A stretch of DNA of 63,298 bases from Alistipes sp. UBA940 (GTDB lineage: Bacteria; Bacteroidota; Bacteroidia; Bacteroidales; Rikenellaceae): assembly GCA_002293425.1 (NCBI GenBank), contig DBDE01000020.1, positions 1 to 63,298 of the forward strand. Direction: 5' to 3'. Below the pieces are notes generated by a model. The model saw only the letters and a program-made list of their open reading frames with translations. It did no database searches and had not been told where the DNA came from. The translations under genes were made by a program, and so were the position numbers. This document shows, piece by piece, positions 8,640 through 17,025 of the stretch (position 1 is the stretch's first letter; the number at the start of each line of letters is the position of its first letter).

Positions 8640-9206
8640 ATGAAATGGCGTATGATAGCTCTGGGGATAGTCGTGATCACGGCGGCGGGCGTGGTGTTGG
8701 AACCGGTGCTGGCACTCTTTCCCGACCATTATTGGGAACAGCTCAACGATGTGATAGGGACGGGTGTTCTGGCATTTTTGACCACTGTCGTCTTCGTTCC
8801 GCTGATCGAGGAGGCGATTTTTCGGGCGGGTATTTTGCGCCTTTCGGTGCGTTTGCTCGGGAGCGAGTTTTGGGCCATCGTGGTGAGTGCGTTGCTGTTC
8901 GGGTTTGCCCACTATCCCATTTGGCCGCAAGTGCCGAACGCTTTTGTCGGGGGGTTGATTTTGGGCTACACCTATCGCATTTCGCACACGATTTGGGTTC
9001 CGGTCGCCATCCACGTGCTGAACAATCTTTTGGCGTGGGGCACGATGCAGCTTTTCCCTGAGAACCCGATGATGGATTTTCGCACTTTGCTGGGCGGTGG
9101 TGGCGTTTATTGGCTGCTGTGGACTGTTTGCGCGGCGGTGTTTGCGTGGGGAATGTGGAAGTTGCACAATATTTTCAACGCATGTGCGTTGGAAGTGAAA
9201 ATATGA
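8640..9206 (+). CDS. CPBP-family intramembrane metalloprotease
   Basis: A 188-residue membrane protein of the CAAX-protease and bacteriocin-processing (Abi) family. The three conserved motifs are visible: EEAIFR (residues ~59-64), FGFAH (~88-92) and HVLNN (~122-126), which together bind the catalytic metal. Four or more hydrophobic segments surround them. In bacteria these proteins are linked to peptide processing or self-immunity, but the substrate here is unknown. It is transcribed away from parA and starts the foldase cluster; the next gene begins 12 bases later. Confidence 0.9.
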   Translation: MKWRMIALGIVVITAAGVVLEPVLALFPDHYWEQLNDVIGTGVLAFLTTVVFVPLIEEAIFRAGILRLSVRLLGSEFWAIVVSALLFGFAHYPIWPQVPNAFVGGLILGYTYRISHTIWVPVAIHVLNNLLAWGTMQLFPENPMMDFRTLLGGGGVYWLLWTVCAAVFAWGMWKLHNIFNACALEVKI

Positions 9207-9218
9207 AAAAATGATAAT

Positions 9219-10094
9219 ATGAAAAAATATCTTTTCATCTTTTCATCCTTTCATCTTTTCATCTTTTTGCTGTTCGCTTTTGCGAGTTGCAAGAGATTTC
9301 CCAATCCGTTCGAGGGCGAGCGGGTGGTGGCTCGTGCGGGGCGCGAGGTGTTGCGGCAGATGGATGTCGAGCGGGTGGTGCCACAGGACATTTCGGGCAC
9401 CGATTCGCTGGCGTGGGTGGTCGACTATGTCAATCGCTGGGTGAGGGACGAGTTGAAGTTGCAGATGGCCGACCGGTTGTTCAAAAAGGAGGAACGTGAG
9501 GACGAGGAGTTGTTGGCTTCCTATCGCAATATTTTGAAGAATCGCCGGTTGGAGCAGCATTTCGTCAGGGAGAAGGTTGGCGATTCGTTGTACACCGATG
9601 GCGATTTGGAGGAGTATTATGCCTCTCATCAGCGCGACTTTGTTTTGGACCGCACCATAGTCAAGGGTCGCGTGGTTGCCGTGCCCAAAGATTTTCGCCA
9701 GTTGAAGGACATCCGGTCGCTGTTTGCCGACTTTTCGGGCGACAGAAGAGAAGAGGCTGTGGCGATGGCTGAGAAGAATGGATTTGTGTTGCGCGAGTTT
9801 GCCGAGTGGACCGAGTATCCCCAGTTTCTTGTCCTGCTGCCAACGCGTCGCAATCAGAGCTATGACGAGTTGGCGACCCGAGGGGGGTTGCAGGAGATGG
9901 AGGACGGCGGGGTGGTCTACTTTTTTGTCATCACCGATGCGCGCACCACAGGTCAGAGTGCTCCTTACGAGCTGGTTCGCGATATCGTGCGCCAGACGGT
10001 GGCCACTTTGCGCCGCGGCGAGATAGTGCGTGCCGCCGAGGACAGCCTTTACGACAATGCCATTTTGGAGAAAAGGGCGATTATTAACTTATAA
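9219..10094 (+). CDS. SurA-like lipoprotein, degenerate peptidyl-prolyl isomerase
   Basis: A 291-residue lipoprotein: a signal peptide ending in FASC at about residue 24 gives a lipidation Cys. The body resembles the helical N-terminal chaperone part of SurA (GERVVARAGREVLRQMDVERVVP.. and 'LEEYYASHQRDFV') with a weak parvulin-like region after it. In Bacteroidales, two or three SurA-related genes commonly stand together, and a full SurA follows 500 bases downstream. It probably helps outer-membrane protein folding in the periplasm. The signal peptide core is built from TTTTCATC repeats (9231-9262), mirrored by ATGAAAAA-type repeats just before the start. Confidence 0.75.
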   Translation: MKKYLFIFSSFHLFIFLLFAFASCKRFPNPFEGERVVARAGREVLRQMDVERVVPQDISGTDSLAWVVDYVNRWVRDELKLQMADRLFKKEEREDEELLASYRNILKNRRLEQHFVREKVGDSLYTDGDLEEYYASHQRDFVLDRTIVKGRVVAVPKDFRQLKDIRSLFADFSGDRREEAVAMAEKNGFVLREFAEWTEYPQFLVLLPTRRNQSYDELATRGGLQEMEDGGVVYFFVITDARTTGQSAPYELVRDIVRQTVATLRRGEIVRAAEDSLYDNAILEKRAIINL

Positions 10095-10099
10095 TTTTC

Positions 10100-10107
10100 T
10101 ACCTTTG
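10100..10107 (+). promoter_or_regulatory. -7 element before the FISUMP lipoprotein
   Basis: TACCTTTG matches TAnnTTTG and lies six bases before the proposed GTG start at 10114, implying a leaderless or near-leaderless transcript independent of the upstream foldase gene. Confidence 0.65.
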
Positions 10108-10113
10108 TGGGCT

Positions 10114-10587
10114 GTGAGGTCTCTTTTTGCCATATTTTGTTGTTTGTCGCTTGCCGGTTGCGGGGTGCGGGCGGTCGGCTCGGAGGGTTCCAAGAGTTTG
10201 AACCCTGTTCCTGTTCGTTATGACGAGCCGGACGAGCAGTATAGTTGGCAGGATGCTCTTACGGCGTGTCCCAGCGGGTGGCATTTGCCGGACGACGATG
10301 AGTATGCCGATCTGTTGTCTTCCAATGCGGGGGCTCGGTGGTGGCAGAATTATGCCGAATCGGGGGTTAACGGGTATGAGTTTGTGGGCGAGGATGGGAA
10401 TCTGTTTTTCACCGCTTCGGGGCATGACAGGGGCGAATATGGGGTTTATTGGTCGGCTACATCGTCGGAGTTCGGGGGCGAGGGGGCCAATGCTTCTGTT
10501 TTTTATTTCGATGCGGACGGGACTCGGATGCTCATCAACCAAAAGTCGCATAAATATTCCGTCAGGTGTGTAAAGAAAGCTCAATAG
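10114..10587 (+). CDS. Small FISUMP-domain lipoprotein
   Basis: I place the start at GTG 10114 because it follows a promoter element and yields a clean lipoprotein signal (MRSLFAIFCCLSLAGC, lipobox LAGC); the longer open frame from 10030 would overlap the previous gene. The mature part (to residue 157) fits the Fibrobacter succinogenes major paralogous domain: 'YSWQDALTACPSGWHLPDDDEYADL', 'GVYWSATSSE' and the ending 'KYSVRCVK'. Function of this surface family is unknown. It is inserted between two SurA-like genes and ends one base before the surA start, so it may be co-transcribed with it. Confidence 0.8.
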   Translation: MRSLFAIFCCLSLAGCGVRAVGSEGSKSLNPVPVRYDEPDEQYSWQDALTACPSGWHLPDDDEYADLLSSNAGARWWQNYAESGVNGYEFVGEDGNLFFTASGHDRGEYGVYWSATSSEFGGEGANASVFYFDADGTRMLINQKSHKYSVRCVKKAQ

Positions 10588-10588
10588 T

Positions 10589-11983
10589 ATGAAGTATATT
10601 TTTTATTTTTTCATCTTTTCATTCTTCATTTGCGAAGCGCAAGCGCAGCAGACCTATGTCGCAGATAAAGTCGTTGCGGTGGTCGGCTCCGAACCCATTC
10701 TCTACTCCGAGGTGGTCGAGCAGGCAGAGCTGATAAGGGAGCAGTACAGGGCCCAGAACTACACTTCGCCGCGCGAGCCGATGGCCGAGGCGTTGGAGAT
10801 GTTGTTGACCCAGAAGTTGTTGTACCTCAGGGCGCAGATCGACTCGATAGGCATCGACGCTCTTGCCCCGCGCATTGCTCAGATGGCCGAGCAGAATGTC
10901 CAGCAGATGGTCGACGAGGCGGGCTCGATCAAGGCGTTGGAGGAGAAGGAGCATCGCGCGCTGTTTGCCATCAAGGACGATATGATCGACCAGATCGAGG
11001 AGTATTATGGTGCCGAGGAGATGCGGTCCTATCTCTCGAACCAGGTCAAGATCACCCCGGGCGAGGTGGACAGGTTCTATCGCCGGATAGACAAGGACAG
11101 CTTGCCCATCGTCGCCCAGCAATATGTTTATGCCCAGATAACCAAGTTTCCCGACAATGTCGAGCTGGCTAAGCAGCGGGCCCGGGAGCGGCTTTTGGCT
11201 CTTCGCCAGAGGATTTTGGATGGCGACAGGTTCGACCAGTTGGCGCGGATGTATTCGGTCGACGGCGGCTCGGCGATGAACGGGGGCGAGTATGAGGGCA
11301 CGCGCGAGCAGTGGCACCAGCCTTTCGGCGACGCGTTGGCCAAGCTCAACGTGGATCAGGTTTCGGGCGTGGTGGAGACCGAGAGCGGGTTCCACATCAT
11401 TCAGCTTTTGGAGAAGCCGTCGGAGAATTATTATCGTTTTCGTCATATTCTGATAAAGCCCACTTACACCGCCGAGGAGCAGGCCGGGGCTTTGGAGTTT
11501 TTGGACTCGTTGGCGGGGGTTATCCGCAGGGGTGATATTACTTTTGCTAAGGCGGCGTTGTTGCATTCGGACGATGCGGCTTCGCGTCAGAACGGGGGCG
11601 TGGTGACCAATCAGCAGGCGTTGTTCCGTTATACGGGCAATAGCGATCCGAAGCAGACGCGGACACGCTTTGTTCGCGATGCGCTTGAGCAGCAGGATGC
11701 TCAGCAGTTGGTGAGGTTGAGTGAGGGGGAGATTTCGCGTGCTTATTTGGGTCGCGATTTCAATATGGACGAGATGGGCAAGATTTTGAAGTTGGTGGAG
11801 GTGATTCCGGCGCATAAGGCCGATTTGTCGCAGGATTGGCTGGATGTCGAGGCGATGGCGTTGGCGCGTAAGCAGCAGGAGTACTATGATCGGTGGCTGG
11901 ATGCGCGGATAGATGAGATGTATGTCCGCATCGATCCGATGTTCCGCAAGGAGGATTTCGAAAATCCAAGGTGGTTTAAATAA
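10589..11983 (+). CDS. surA: Periplasmic foldase SurA (peptidyl-prolyl isomerase)
   Basis: A 464-residue periplasmic chaperone for outer-membrane proteins. A signal peptide (MKYIFYFFIFSFFICEAQAQ) is followed by the SurA N-terminal domain (KVVAVVGSEPILYSEVVEQ) and two parvulin-type domains; the first contains 'FDQLARMYSVDGGSAMNGGEYEGT..FGDALAKLNVDQVSGVVETESGFHIIQL', the second 'RFRHILIKPTYT' with a less conserved core. It follows the FISUMP gene by one base and is followed within four bases by a toxin-antitoxin pair. Part of its signal peptide is made of TTTTCATC-type repeats. Confidence 0.93.
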   Translation: MKYIFYFFIFSFFICEAQAQQTYVADKVVAVVGSEPILYSEVVEQAELIREQYRAQNYTSPREPMAEALEMLLTQKLLYLRAQIDSIGIDALAPRIAQMAEQNVQQMVDEAGSIKALEEKEHRALFAIKDDMIDQIEEYYGAEEMRSYLSNQVKITPGEVDRFYRRIDKDSLPIVAQQYVYAQITKFPDNVELAKQRARERLLALRQRILDGDRFDQLARMYSVDGGSAMNGGEYEGTREQWHQPFGDALAKLNVDQVSGVVETESGFHIIQLLEKPSENYYRFRHILIKPTYTAEEQAGALEFLDSLAGVIRRGDITFAKAALLHSDDAASRQNGGVVTNQQALFRYTGNSDPKQTRTRFVRDALEQQDAQQLVRLSEGEISRAYLGRDFNMDEMGKILKLVEVIPAHKADLSQDWLDVEAMALARKQQEYYDRWLDARIDEMYVRIDPMFRKEDFENPRWFK

Positions 11984-11987
11984 AAAA

Positions 11988-12203
11988 ATGTCAGATATGA
12001 ATTCCGTGATACTGAACTCTCCGTCGGGAGCCGATCTGAGTTTGATAGTAGAATTGGCAAAGAAACTCAATGTGGGTGTGATGCCCCTTTCGGACAGCGA
12101 GATCGAACAGATCGAGGAGTTAAAGTTGCTCCGCGCGATGAATGTTGCGCGCGCCGAAGGTCTTGCCGACCGTGGCGAGACATTGGCTAAATTGGGGCTG
12201 TAG
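11988..12203 (+). CDS. Antitoxin of a RelE-type pair
   Basis: A 71-residue protein starting at ATG 11988, four bases after surA. The middle is acidic and helical (LSDSEIEQIEELKLLRAMNVARAEGLADRGETLAKLGL) and resembles small antitoxins that wrap a RelE-fold toxin. I see no clear DNA-binding domain, so autoregulation cannot be argued. Its TAG stop touches the toxin ATG, the tight coupling normal for such pairs. The pair is embedded in an envelope-biogenesis cluster rather than in the mobile remnant. Confidence 0.75.
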   Translation: MSDMNSVILNSPSGADLSLIVELAKKLNVGVMPLSDSEIEQIEELKLLRAMNVARAEGLADRGETLAKLGL

Positions 12204-12476
12204 ATGCAGGTTGAATTTACCAAACATTTTTCGCGCCAGTTGGACGGGTTGCGCAACGATGCTTTGCGTGAGAAGTTGCGGGCTACCGTAAAGGAAGTTA
12301 TGGTTGCGGGGTCGACTGCAAATATCTCGGGATTGAAAAAACTGAAAGGTCACCCGTCGGCCTATCGCATCCGGATCGGAGATTACAAGGTGGGTGTTTA
12401 TATTGAAAACAAAACGGTGGTCTTTGCCATTATGGAACACCGAAAGGATATTTACGAACGTTTCCCTAAATATTGA
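12204..12476 (+). CDS. RelE/ParE-superfamily toxin
   Basis: A 90-residue protein with the RelE fold pattern: an N-terminal helix pair (SRQLDGLRNDALREKLRATVKEV), then 'SGLKKLKGHPSAYRIRIGDYKVGVYIENKTVVFAIMEHRKDIYERFPKY'. The run 'YRIRIGDYKVGVYI..VVFAIMEHRKDIY' is diagnostic for RelE-type mRNA interferases that cut mRNA on the ribosome; Arg and Lys residues there are the likely catalytic ones. Together with 11988-12203 it forms a type II toxin-antitoxin module. Confidence 0.9.
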   Translation: MQVEFTKHFSRQLDGLRNDALREKLRATVKEVMVAGSTANISGLKKLKGHPSAYRIRIGDYKVGVYIENKTVVFAIMEHRKDIYERFPKY

Positions 12477-12485
12477 TTTTTTAAT

Positions 12486-14711
12486 TTGTCTACACGGGGC
12501 TATCTTTTAATTGCGTTTGCTCTTCTTTTCGGGGGCAGTTTGCTGGGTCAGGTCGTTTCCCAGCTTCCCGATCCTGTGGTCGTGGTAGATGCCGTCCCGC
12601 CGCCGGAGCCTAAGAAGACCCCTGTCGATGTGAGGACGGATAGGAGCTATCACGACGATGTTGTCAACAAGCGGTACGATCTGCCCGAGCAGGCGATGTT
12701 TCTGGTTGGCAATGTGGTTTTTCACCACAATGGCGCGGTGATTTCTTGCGACAGTGCCATTCAGTACTCGGCGCGGCACATCGAGTGCTTCGACAATGTG
12801 ATCATCAACCAGGATTCGACCTTCGTTTATGGCGACAGGGCGGTGTATAATGGCGAGGAGAATTTCGCTCAGGTCTTTTCGCCCGTCATCAAGGTGGTGG
12901 ACGGGACGAGCACGCTGTACACTTATGGGTTTTCGTTCAACACTCTCGATCGGATCGGGCGTTGGTTTGGGGGCGGAGTGGTTTATCAGGACGACAATGT
13001 GTTGGAGAGCGAGCGGGGATATTATTACTCCAATTTGCACGAGATGGTGGCGGTGGAGGCGGTGGAGATGCGCAACGATACTCACCGGCTGACGAGCGAC
13101 AGCGTGCGATATAATACCGACACCCGGGTTGCCACTTTTTACACGCCCACAAATATTTGGACTAACAACGACGAGATCATCAGTGCCCGACAGGGGCAAT
13201 ATTTCGGGCTGGACAGTCTCTATTTTTTCCACGACAACGCTTATGTCCTCACCCCGACGCGCGAGGTGTGGGCCGACACGATAGATTATAATGGGTTGAC
13301 GGGCAATGTTGTTTTGACGGGCAATGCTCAGGTGGATGACGGCGAGAACCGCTCGTCGCTGTTTGGCGACTATATTCGATATTGGGGCACTTCGGGGTTC
13401 GATTCGCTGGCGGGTCGGTGGCGTGAGAAGGGCGAGGGAATGATGACGCGGCGGCCCACGGTGGTGAATTATCAGGAGCAACAGGGTCGTGTGGATACTT
13501 TGTATTTGCGTGCCGACACGTTGTTTATGTATGTGGGCTATCGGTCGTTGCAGGGACCGACCCCCGATACGCTTCCTCAAAAGGAGAGTGTGCCGTTGTC
13601 GGTTGTTCCGGTTGTTGATTCGTTGCCTGTTTTCGATACGCTGCCTGCGCCCGTCGTCGATACGGTTCCTCCTCCCGCATTGTCCAAAAAGGAGCGTAAG
13701 GCCCTTGCCCGCGAGCTTCGGCGCAAGGAGAAGGATCGGCAGCGGTTCGTAAAGGATTCGTTGCGCGAGGTGAGGGCGGAGCAGAAAGCCGCCGCCAGAA
13801 GGGCTAAGCGCGGAGAGGTTGTGGCGGTGGTCGATAGTTTGGCGGCCAAAGATTCTGTTGCGATGGCCGATTCTTTGCCCACGCCGGAGCCTGTGCCGGT
13901 TGCTGTTCGGACTGTCGATCCGGCCGAGCCTGATACCGTGTTGCGCACTTTTCGCGGTTGGCGCAATGTGAAGATTTGGCGGCGCGATATGCAGGCCGTG
14001 GCCGATTCGATCGTGGGATTTTCGGCCGACAGCACGCTTCATCTCTATCAAAGTCCCGTGTTGTGGCACGGCGACAACCAGATTACCAGCGACTCGATGA
14101 CGGTGTGGACTGCTAATCAGAAGCCTTCGCGGGCGGAGTTTTACGTTTCGCCTATTATGTCGATGATGGTGGATGACGATCGATTCAATCAGGTTAAGAG
14201 CCGCACTATGGTTTCGCATTTTCGCGATGGCCAGCTTTGGCGTCACGATGCGGTGGGCAACGCCGAGGCGGTTTATTATATGCAGGAGGATCCTCCGGCC
14301 GACACCACTGCCGTGTTCGACCCTTCGCCCATAGCTTTTGTGGCGTTGTCTTCGTCGGAGATTTCGTTTCTTATCGATTCGGCGGCGCAGACTGTGCGCT
14401 ATATTGTTTCGCGCGAGCAGCCCCGTTCAACGGTTTATCCGATGGATGAGATTCCGGTTTCGGAGCCGACTCGGTTGCAGGGTTTTGCGTGGTTTTCGGG
14501 CCGGCGTCCGGCGTTGGAGGATGTGTTTGCGCGTCTTTGGCGGCCTTCTTTGCGGGAGTGGTATGAGTCGTTGACGGGTCCGTTGTTTCCTATTGCGGCG
14601 CGCATCGACACTCGGCGCAAGTATTTGATCGACAACCGGATGTGGATAGACCGCAACGAACCTTTGCCTGCCCACGCCGTTGAGTTTCGCGACGAGCGGT
14701 TACGCAAATAG
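12486..14711 (+). CDS. OstA-like protein, putative LPS-transport component
   Basis: A 741-residue exported protein with an OstA/LptA-type N-terminal beta-jellyroll region ('AMFLVGNVVFHHNGAVISCDSAIQYSARHIECFDNVII', 'GDRAVYNGEENFAQVF'), the module that carries lipopolysaccharide between membranes. No ATG fits: TTG at 12486 gives a signal peptide (STRGYLLIAFALLFGGSLLGQ), so I use it. Residues ~360-475 are a low-complexity Pro/Asp/Ser linker with a basic coiled stretch (KKERKALARELRRKEKDRQR), which is unusual. A second OstA-like part follows. It sits 10 bases after the toxin gene and ends overlapping 12 bases with the convergent small gene at 14700. Confidence 0.85.
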   Translation: MSTRGYLLIAFALLFGGSLLGQVVSQLPDPVVVVDAVPPPEPKKTPVDVRTDRSYHDDVVNKRYDLPEQAMFLVGNVVFHHNGAVISCDSAIQYSARHIECFDNVIINQDSTFVYGDRAVYNGEENFAQVFSPVIKVVDGTSTLYTYGFSFNTLDRIGRWFGGGVVYQDDNVLESERGYYYSNLHEMVAVEAVEMRNDTHRLTSDSVRYNTDTRVATFYTPTNIWTNNDEIISARQGQYFGLDSLYFFHDNAYVLTPTREVWADTIDYNGLTGNVVLTGNAQVDDGENRSSLFGDYIRYWGTSGFDSLAGRWREKGEGMMTRRPTVVNYQEQQGRVDTLYLRADTLFMYVGYRSLQGPTPDTLPQKESVPLSVVPVVDSLPVFDTLPAPVVDTVPPPALSKKERKALARELRRKEKDRQRFVKDSLREVRAEQKAAARRAKRGEVVAVVDSLAAKDSVAMADSLPTPEPVPVAVRTVDPAEPDTVLRTFRGWRNVKIWRRDMQAVADSIVGFSADSTLHLYQSPVLWHGDNQITSDSMTVWTANQKPSRAEFYVSPIMSMMVDDDRFNQVKSRTMVSHFRDGQLWRHDAVGNAEAVYYMQEDPPADTTAVFDPSPIAFVALSSSEISFLIDSAAQTVRYIVSREQPRSTVYPMDEIPVSEPTRLQGFAWFSGRRPALEDVFARLWRPSLREWYESLTGPLFPIAARIDTRRKYLIDNRMWIDRNEPLPAHAVEFRDERLRK

Positions 14712-14957
14712 CCTTAGTCGTTCGTTCGGGGTTGGGTGGAGGGTGTCGCCTTTGGGAGAGCTTTTCAGGCAGCCTTTTCCGCGGAGCCGTTCGAAGTCGG
14801 GGTTGAGGAAGAACAGGTCGCGCCAGGTGCCGTCGGGGGCTATTTCTATTTGCCATTCGCCTTTGCGATAGGTGTACATTTCGATCCATTCGCCATCCAT
14901 CAGGGTGTCGTAGGCCATCACGTCGTAGACTCTCGTCCCCATTTCATTTGTTTTCAT
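14700..14957 (-). CDS. Orphan small protein, paralog of the 44632 gene
   Basis: An 85-residue protein with no family I recognise. It starts at ATG 14957, directly after the U-run of a structured RNA. Over about 41 residues it is half identical to the protein at 44632-44838; the shared frame is YDV...D....GEWI.MY.Y..G.W..EI..DG..RD..F. The alternation of aromatic and charged residues suggests a small beta-sheet domain. The last 25 residues (KGCLKSSPKGDTLHPTPNERLRLFA) have no counterpart in the paralog. It has no signal peptide or membrane segment. The matching RNA-protein arrangement in both copies argues that it is a real gene. Confidence 0.7.
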   Translation of the reverse strand: MKTNEMGTRVYDVMAYDTLMDGEWIEMYTYRKGEWQIEIAPDGTWRDLFFLNPDFERLRGKGCLKSSPKGDTLHPTPNERLRLFA

Positions 14958-14960
14958 AAT

Positions 14961-15165
14961 AAAAAAGGTGTGGTTAAACAATCTCCTTACTGCAGGTCTT
15001 AGGAAACCTCGACAAAAAAGATTGCACCACACCCAGAGTCGCTTTGGCACAATCTGCACCAAAGCCAACCCCGAGCTTGGCAACCTTTCGTCTTTTGTCA
15101 AACACTGCTCTGGTCGAACAGTTCCTAAGTTTACAGTAAAGACAAAAAAGTTGTTAATACTCAGT
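14961..15165 (-). ncRNA. Structured RNA with terminator-like 3' end, copy A
   Basis: On the minus strand this region matches 44428-44631 with a strongly conserved core (GCTCGGGGTT, a GCTTTGG/CCAAAGC hairpin, CTCTGGGTGTGGTGCAATC) but different outer stems that still pair. Outer arms lie at 15121-15138 and 14988-15007; a CTGTTC/GAGCAG hairpin and an inner stem GACAAAAGA/TCTTTTTTGTC follow. GGTGTGGT and CAATC near the core can instead pair with GATTG...ACCACACC just before six T, forming a terminator-like alternative. The small gene starts four bases past the T-run. No perfect promoter is visible for this copy. It may be a regulatory leader or a free RNA. Confidence 0.7.
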
Positions 15166-15205
15166 TATTTTGTTTTTAAATTATGTTTCAGCCAGCCGCT
15201 TCTTT

Positions 15206-15248
15206 CGCGTAGCCAACTCTTAACTCTTAGTTCTTAACTCTTAACTTA
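15206..15248. repeat. CGCGTAGCC plus seven-base tandem array at the RNase Y stop
   Basis: CGCGTAGCC (15206-15214) is followed by repeats of the type AACTCTT. The array touches the TAA stop of RNase Y at 15246-15248. Confidence 0.75.
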
Positions 15249-16760
15249 CTTCGCGTACGAGACCGCGCGGGTTTCGCGGATGACGGTTATTTTCACCTGC
15301 CCGGGGTAGGTCATTTCTTCCTGGATTTTGCGGGCTATGTCGTGGGCCAGTTGGTCGCTTGCAACGTCGTCCAGCTTGTCCGCCCCCACTATCACGCGCA
15401 GTTCGCGACCCGCCTGAATGGCGTAGGTTTTCATCACGCCCGGGTAGGCCATCGCAATGTCTTCCATCTCTTTGAGCCGCTTGATGTAGCTCTCCACCAC
15501 TTCGCGCCGCGCACCCGGCCGCGCACCCGAAATGGCGTCGCAGACCTGCACGATGGGGGCGATGAGCGAACTCATCTCCATTTCGTCGTGGTGGGCACCG
15601 ATGGCGTTGGCGATCTCGGGCCGCTCTTTATATTTTTCGGCCAGCTGCATCCCGATTATGGCGTGGGGCAGTTCGGGCTGGTCGTCGGGCACCTTGCCGA
15701 TGTCGTGCAGCAGTCCGGCGCGACGGGCATTTTTGGCGTTCAGCCCCAGCTCGGCGGCCATAATTCCGCACAGGTTGGCGGTTTCGCGAGCGTGTTGGAG
15801 CAGGTTTTGCCCATACGACGAGCGGTATTTCATCTTGCCGATGAGCCGGATTAGTTCGGGGTGCAGGTTGTGTATCCCCATATCTATCGTGGTGCGCTTG
15901 CCCACTTCGACAATTTCCTCCTCGATTTGCTTTTCGACTTTGGTCACTATCTCCTCGATGCGTGCGGGATGGATGCGTCCGTCGGTCACCAGCTGGTGCA
16001 GTGCGAGTCGGGCGATCTCCCTGCGGACCGGGTCGAAACCCGAGAGGATGATGGCTTCGGGGGTGTCGTCGACAATGATTTCGACCCCGGTTGCCGCTTC
16101 CAATGCGCGAATGTTTCGCCCTTCGCGACCGATGATGCGGCCTTTGATCTCGTCGCTTTCGATGTTGAACACCGTCACCGAGTTTTCTATCGCCGCTTCG
16201 GTCGCCACCCGCTGGATGGACTGCACGACAATTTTTTTCGCCTCCTTGCCCGCCGTCATTTTGGCCTCTTCGATGGTTTCGGAGACATAGGCGGCCGCCT
16301 CGCCGCGCGCTTCGGCCTTCATATTTTCCACCAGAATGTTTTTGGCCTCCTCGGCACTCATTCCGCCGATCTGTTCCAGCCGCTGGTTTTGCTCGCGGAT
16401 GACGGTGGCAAGCTCTTCTTTGCGTTTCTCCACCGCCGCCGTTTGGGCTGCGTATCTCTCTTTTTCTTTGTCCAGCTCGCGTTGTTTGTTCTCCACGTTG
16501 CCCTCCATTTGCTTTACGCGCTGTTCGTTTTGGGCAATTTTTTGGTTGCGTTCATTCACATTGCGGTCGTGCTCGCTTTTCATTTGGATGAACTTCTCTT
16601 TGGCTTGCAGGATTTTCTCCTTTTTGATCATTTCGCCTTCGGCTTCGGCCTCTTTGAGCAGGCGGGCGCGTTTGCTGTCGACGCTTTTGTTATTCACAAA
16701 AAGCGTTATTGCCGCCGCGGCTCCTGCCGCCACGACACCTACGATTATGGTTGTCAACAT
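15246..16760 (-). CDS. rny: Ribonuclease Y
   Basis: A membrane-anchored endoribonuclease that starts mRNA decay. The 504 residues show the standard order: an N-terminal transmembrane helix (TTIIVGVVAAGAAAAITLFV), a long charged coiled coil (~25-180), a KH RNA-binding domain with GREGRNIRALEAATGVEII, and an HD metal-dependent nuclease domain with GLLHDIGK and 'GAHHDE'. Length and arrangement are normal. It lies downstream of zapA and the 6S-like RNA on the same strand, with no clear promoter of its own in the gap. Confidence 0.97.
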   Translation of the reverse strand: MLTTIIVGVVAAGAAAAITLFVNNKSVDSKRARLLKEAEAEGEMIKKEKILQAKEKFIQMKSEHDRNVNERNQKIAQNEQRVKQMEGNVENKQRELDKEKERYAAQTAAVEKRKEELATVIREQNQRLEQIGGMSAEEAKNILVENMKAEARGEAAAYVSETIEEAKMTAGKEAKKIVVQSIQRVATEAAIENSVTVFNIESDEIKGRIIGREGRNIRALEAATGVEIIVDDTPEAIILSGFDPVRREIARLALHQLVTDGRIHPARIEEIVTKVEKQIEEEIVEVGKRTTIDMGIHNLHPELIRLIGKMKYRSSYGQNLLQHARETANLCGIMAAELGLNAKNARRAGLLHDIGKVPDDQPELPHAIIGMQLAEKYKERPEIANAIGAHHDEMEMSSLIAPIVQVCDAISGARPGARREVVESYIKRLKEMEDIAMAYPGVMKTYAIQAGRELRVIVGADKLDDVASDQLAHDIARKIQEEMTYPGQVKITVIRETRAVSYAK

Positions 16761-16792
16761 ATTGTATTAAAATTTAAGTTCAGGTCTGTTTT

Positions 16793-17025
16793 GAAAAAAA
16801 AGCCCGTGGTTCCGTCCGGTTTTTTCGACGAATACTCAAAAGATCGTCATTGTACGGGGTCCGTGAATCCATCGCAAACTTCCAACGGCACCCAATCGAA
16901 GCTTCGATCTTGAAGTGGTGCACCTTTTTGGAGGTTAAGGCCTGCTTTTGACGGCTCAACTAAACCCTGATTGGTTTAAAATGTTAAGTTTCGCAAAATC
17001 TCGGACGAAACCATTGTGCGGGCTC
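16793..17025 (-). ncRNA. ssrS: Candidate 6S RNA
   Basis: Between zapA and rny, the minus strand starts GAGCCCG...TGGTTTCGTCCG and ends CGGACGGAACCA..CGGGCT followed by a run of seven or more T. The two ends form a long, almost unbroken helix, and the T-run makes it terminator-like. The interior (about 190 bases) could form a partly paired central region. A terminally closed rod of this length next to zapA is the classical setting of 6S RNA, which mimics an open promoter and binds RNA polymerase. The 5' end overlaps the zapA stop, so the exact start is uncertain. The identification rests on shape and location, not on a covariance search. Confidence 0.55.
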
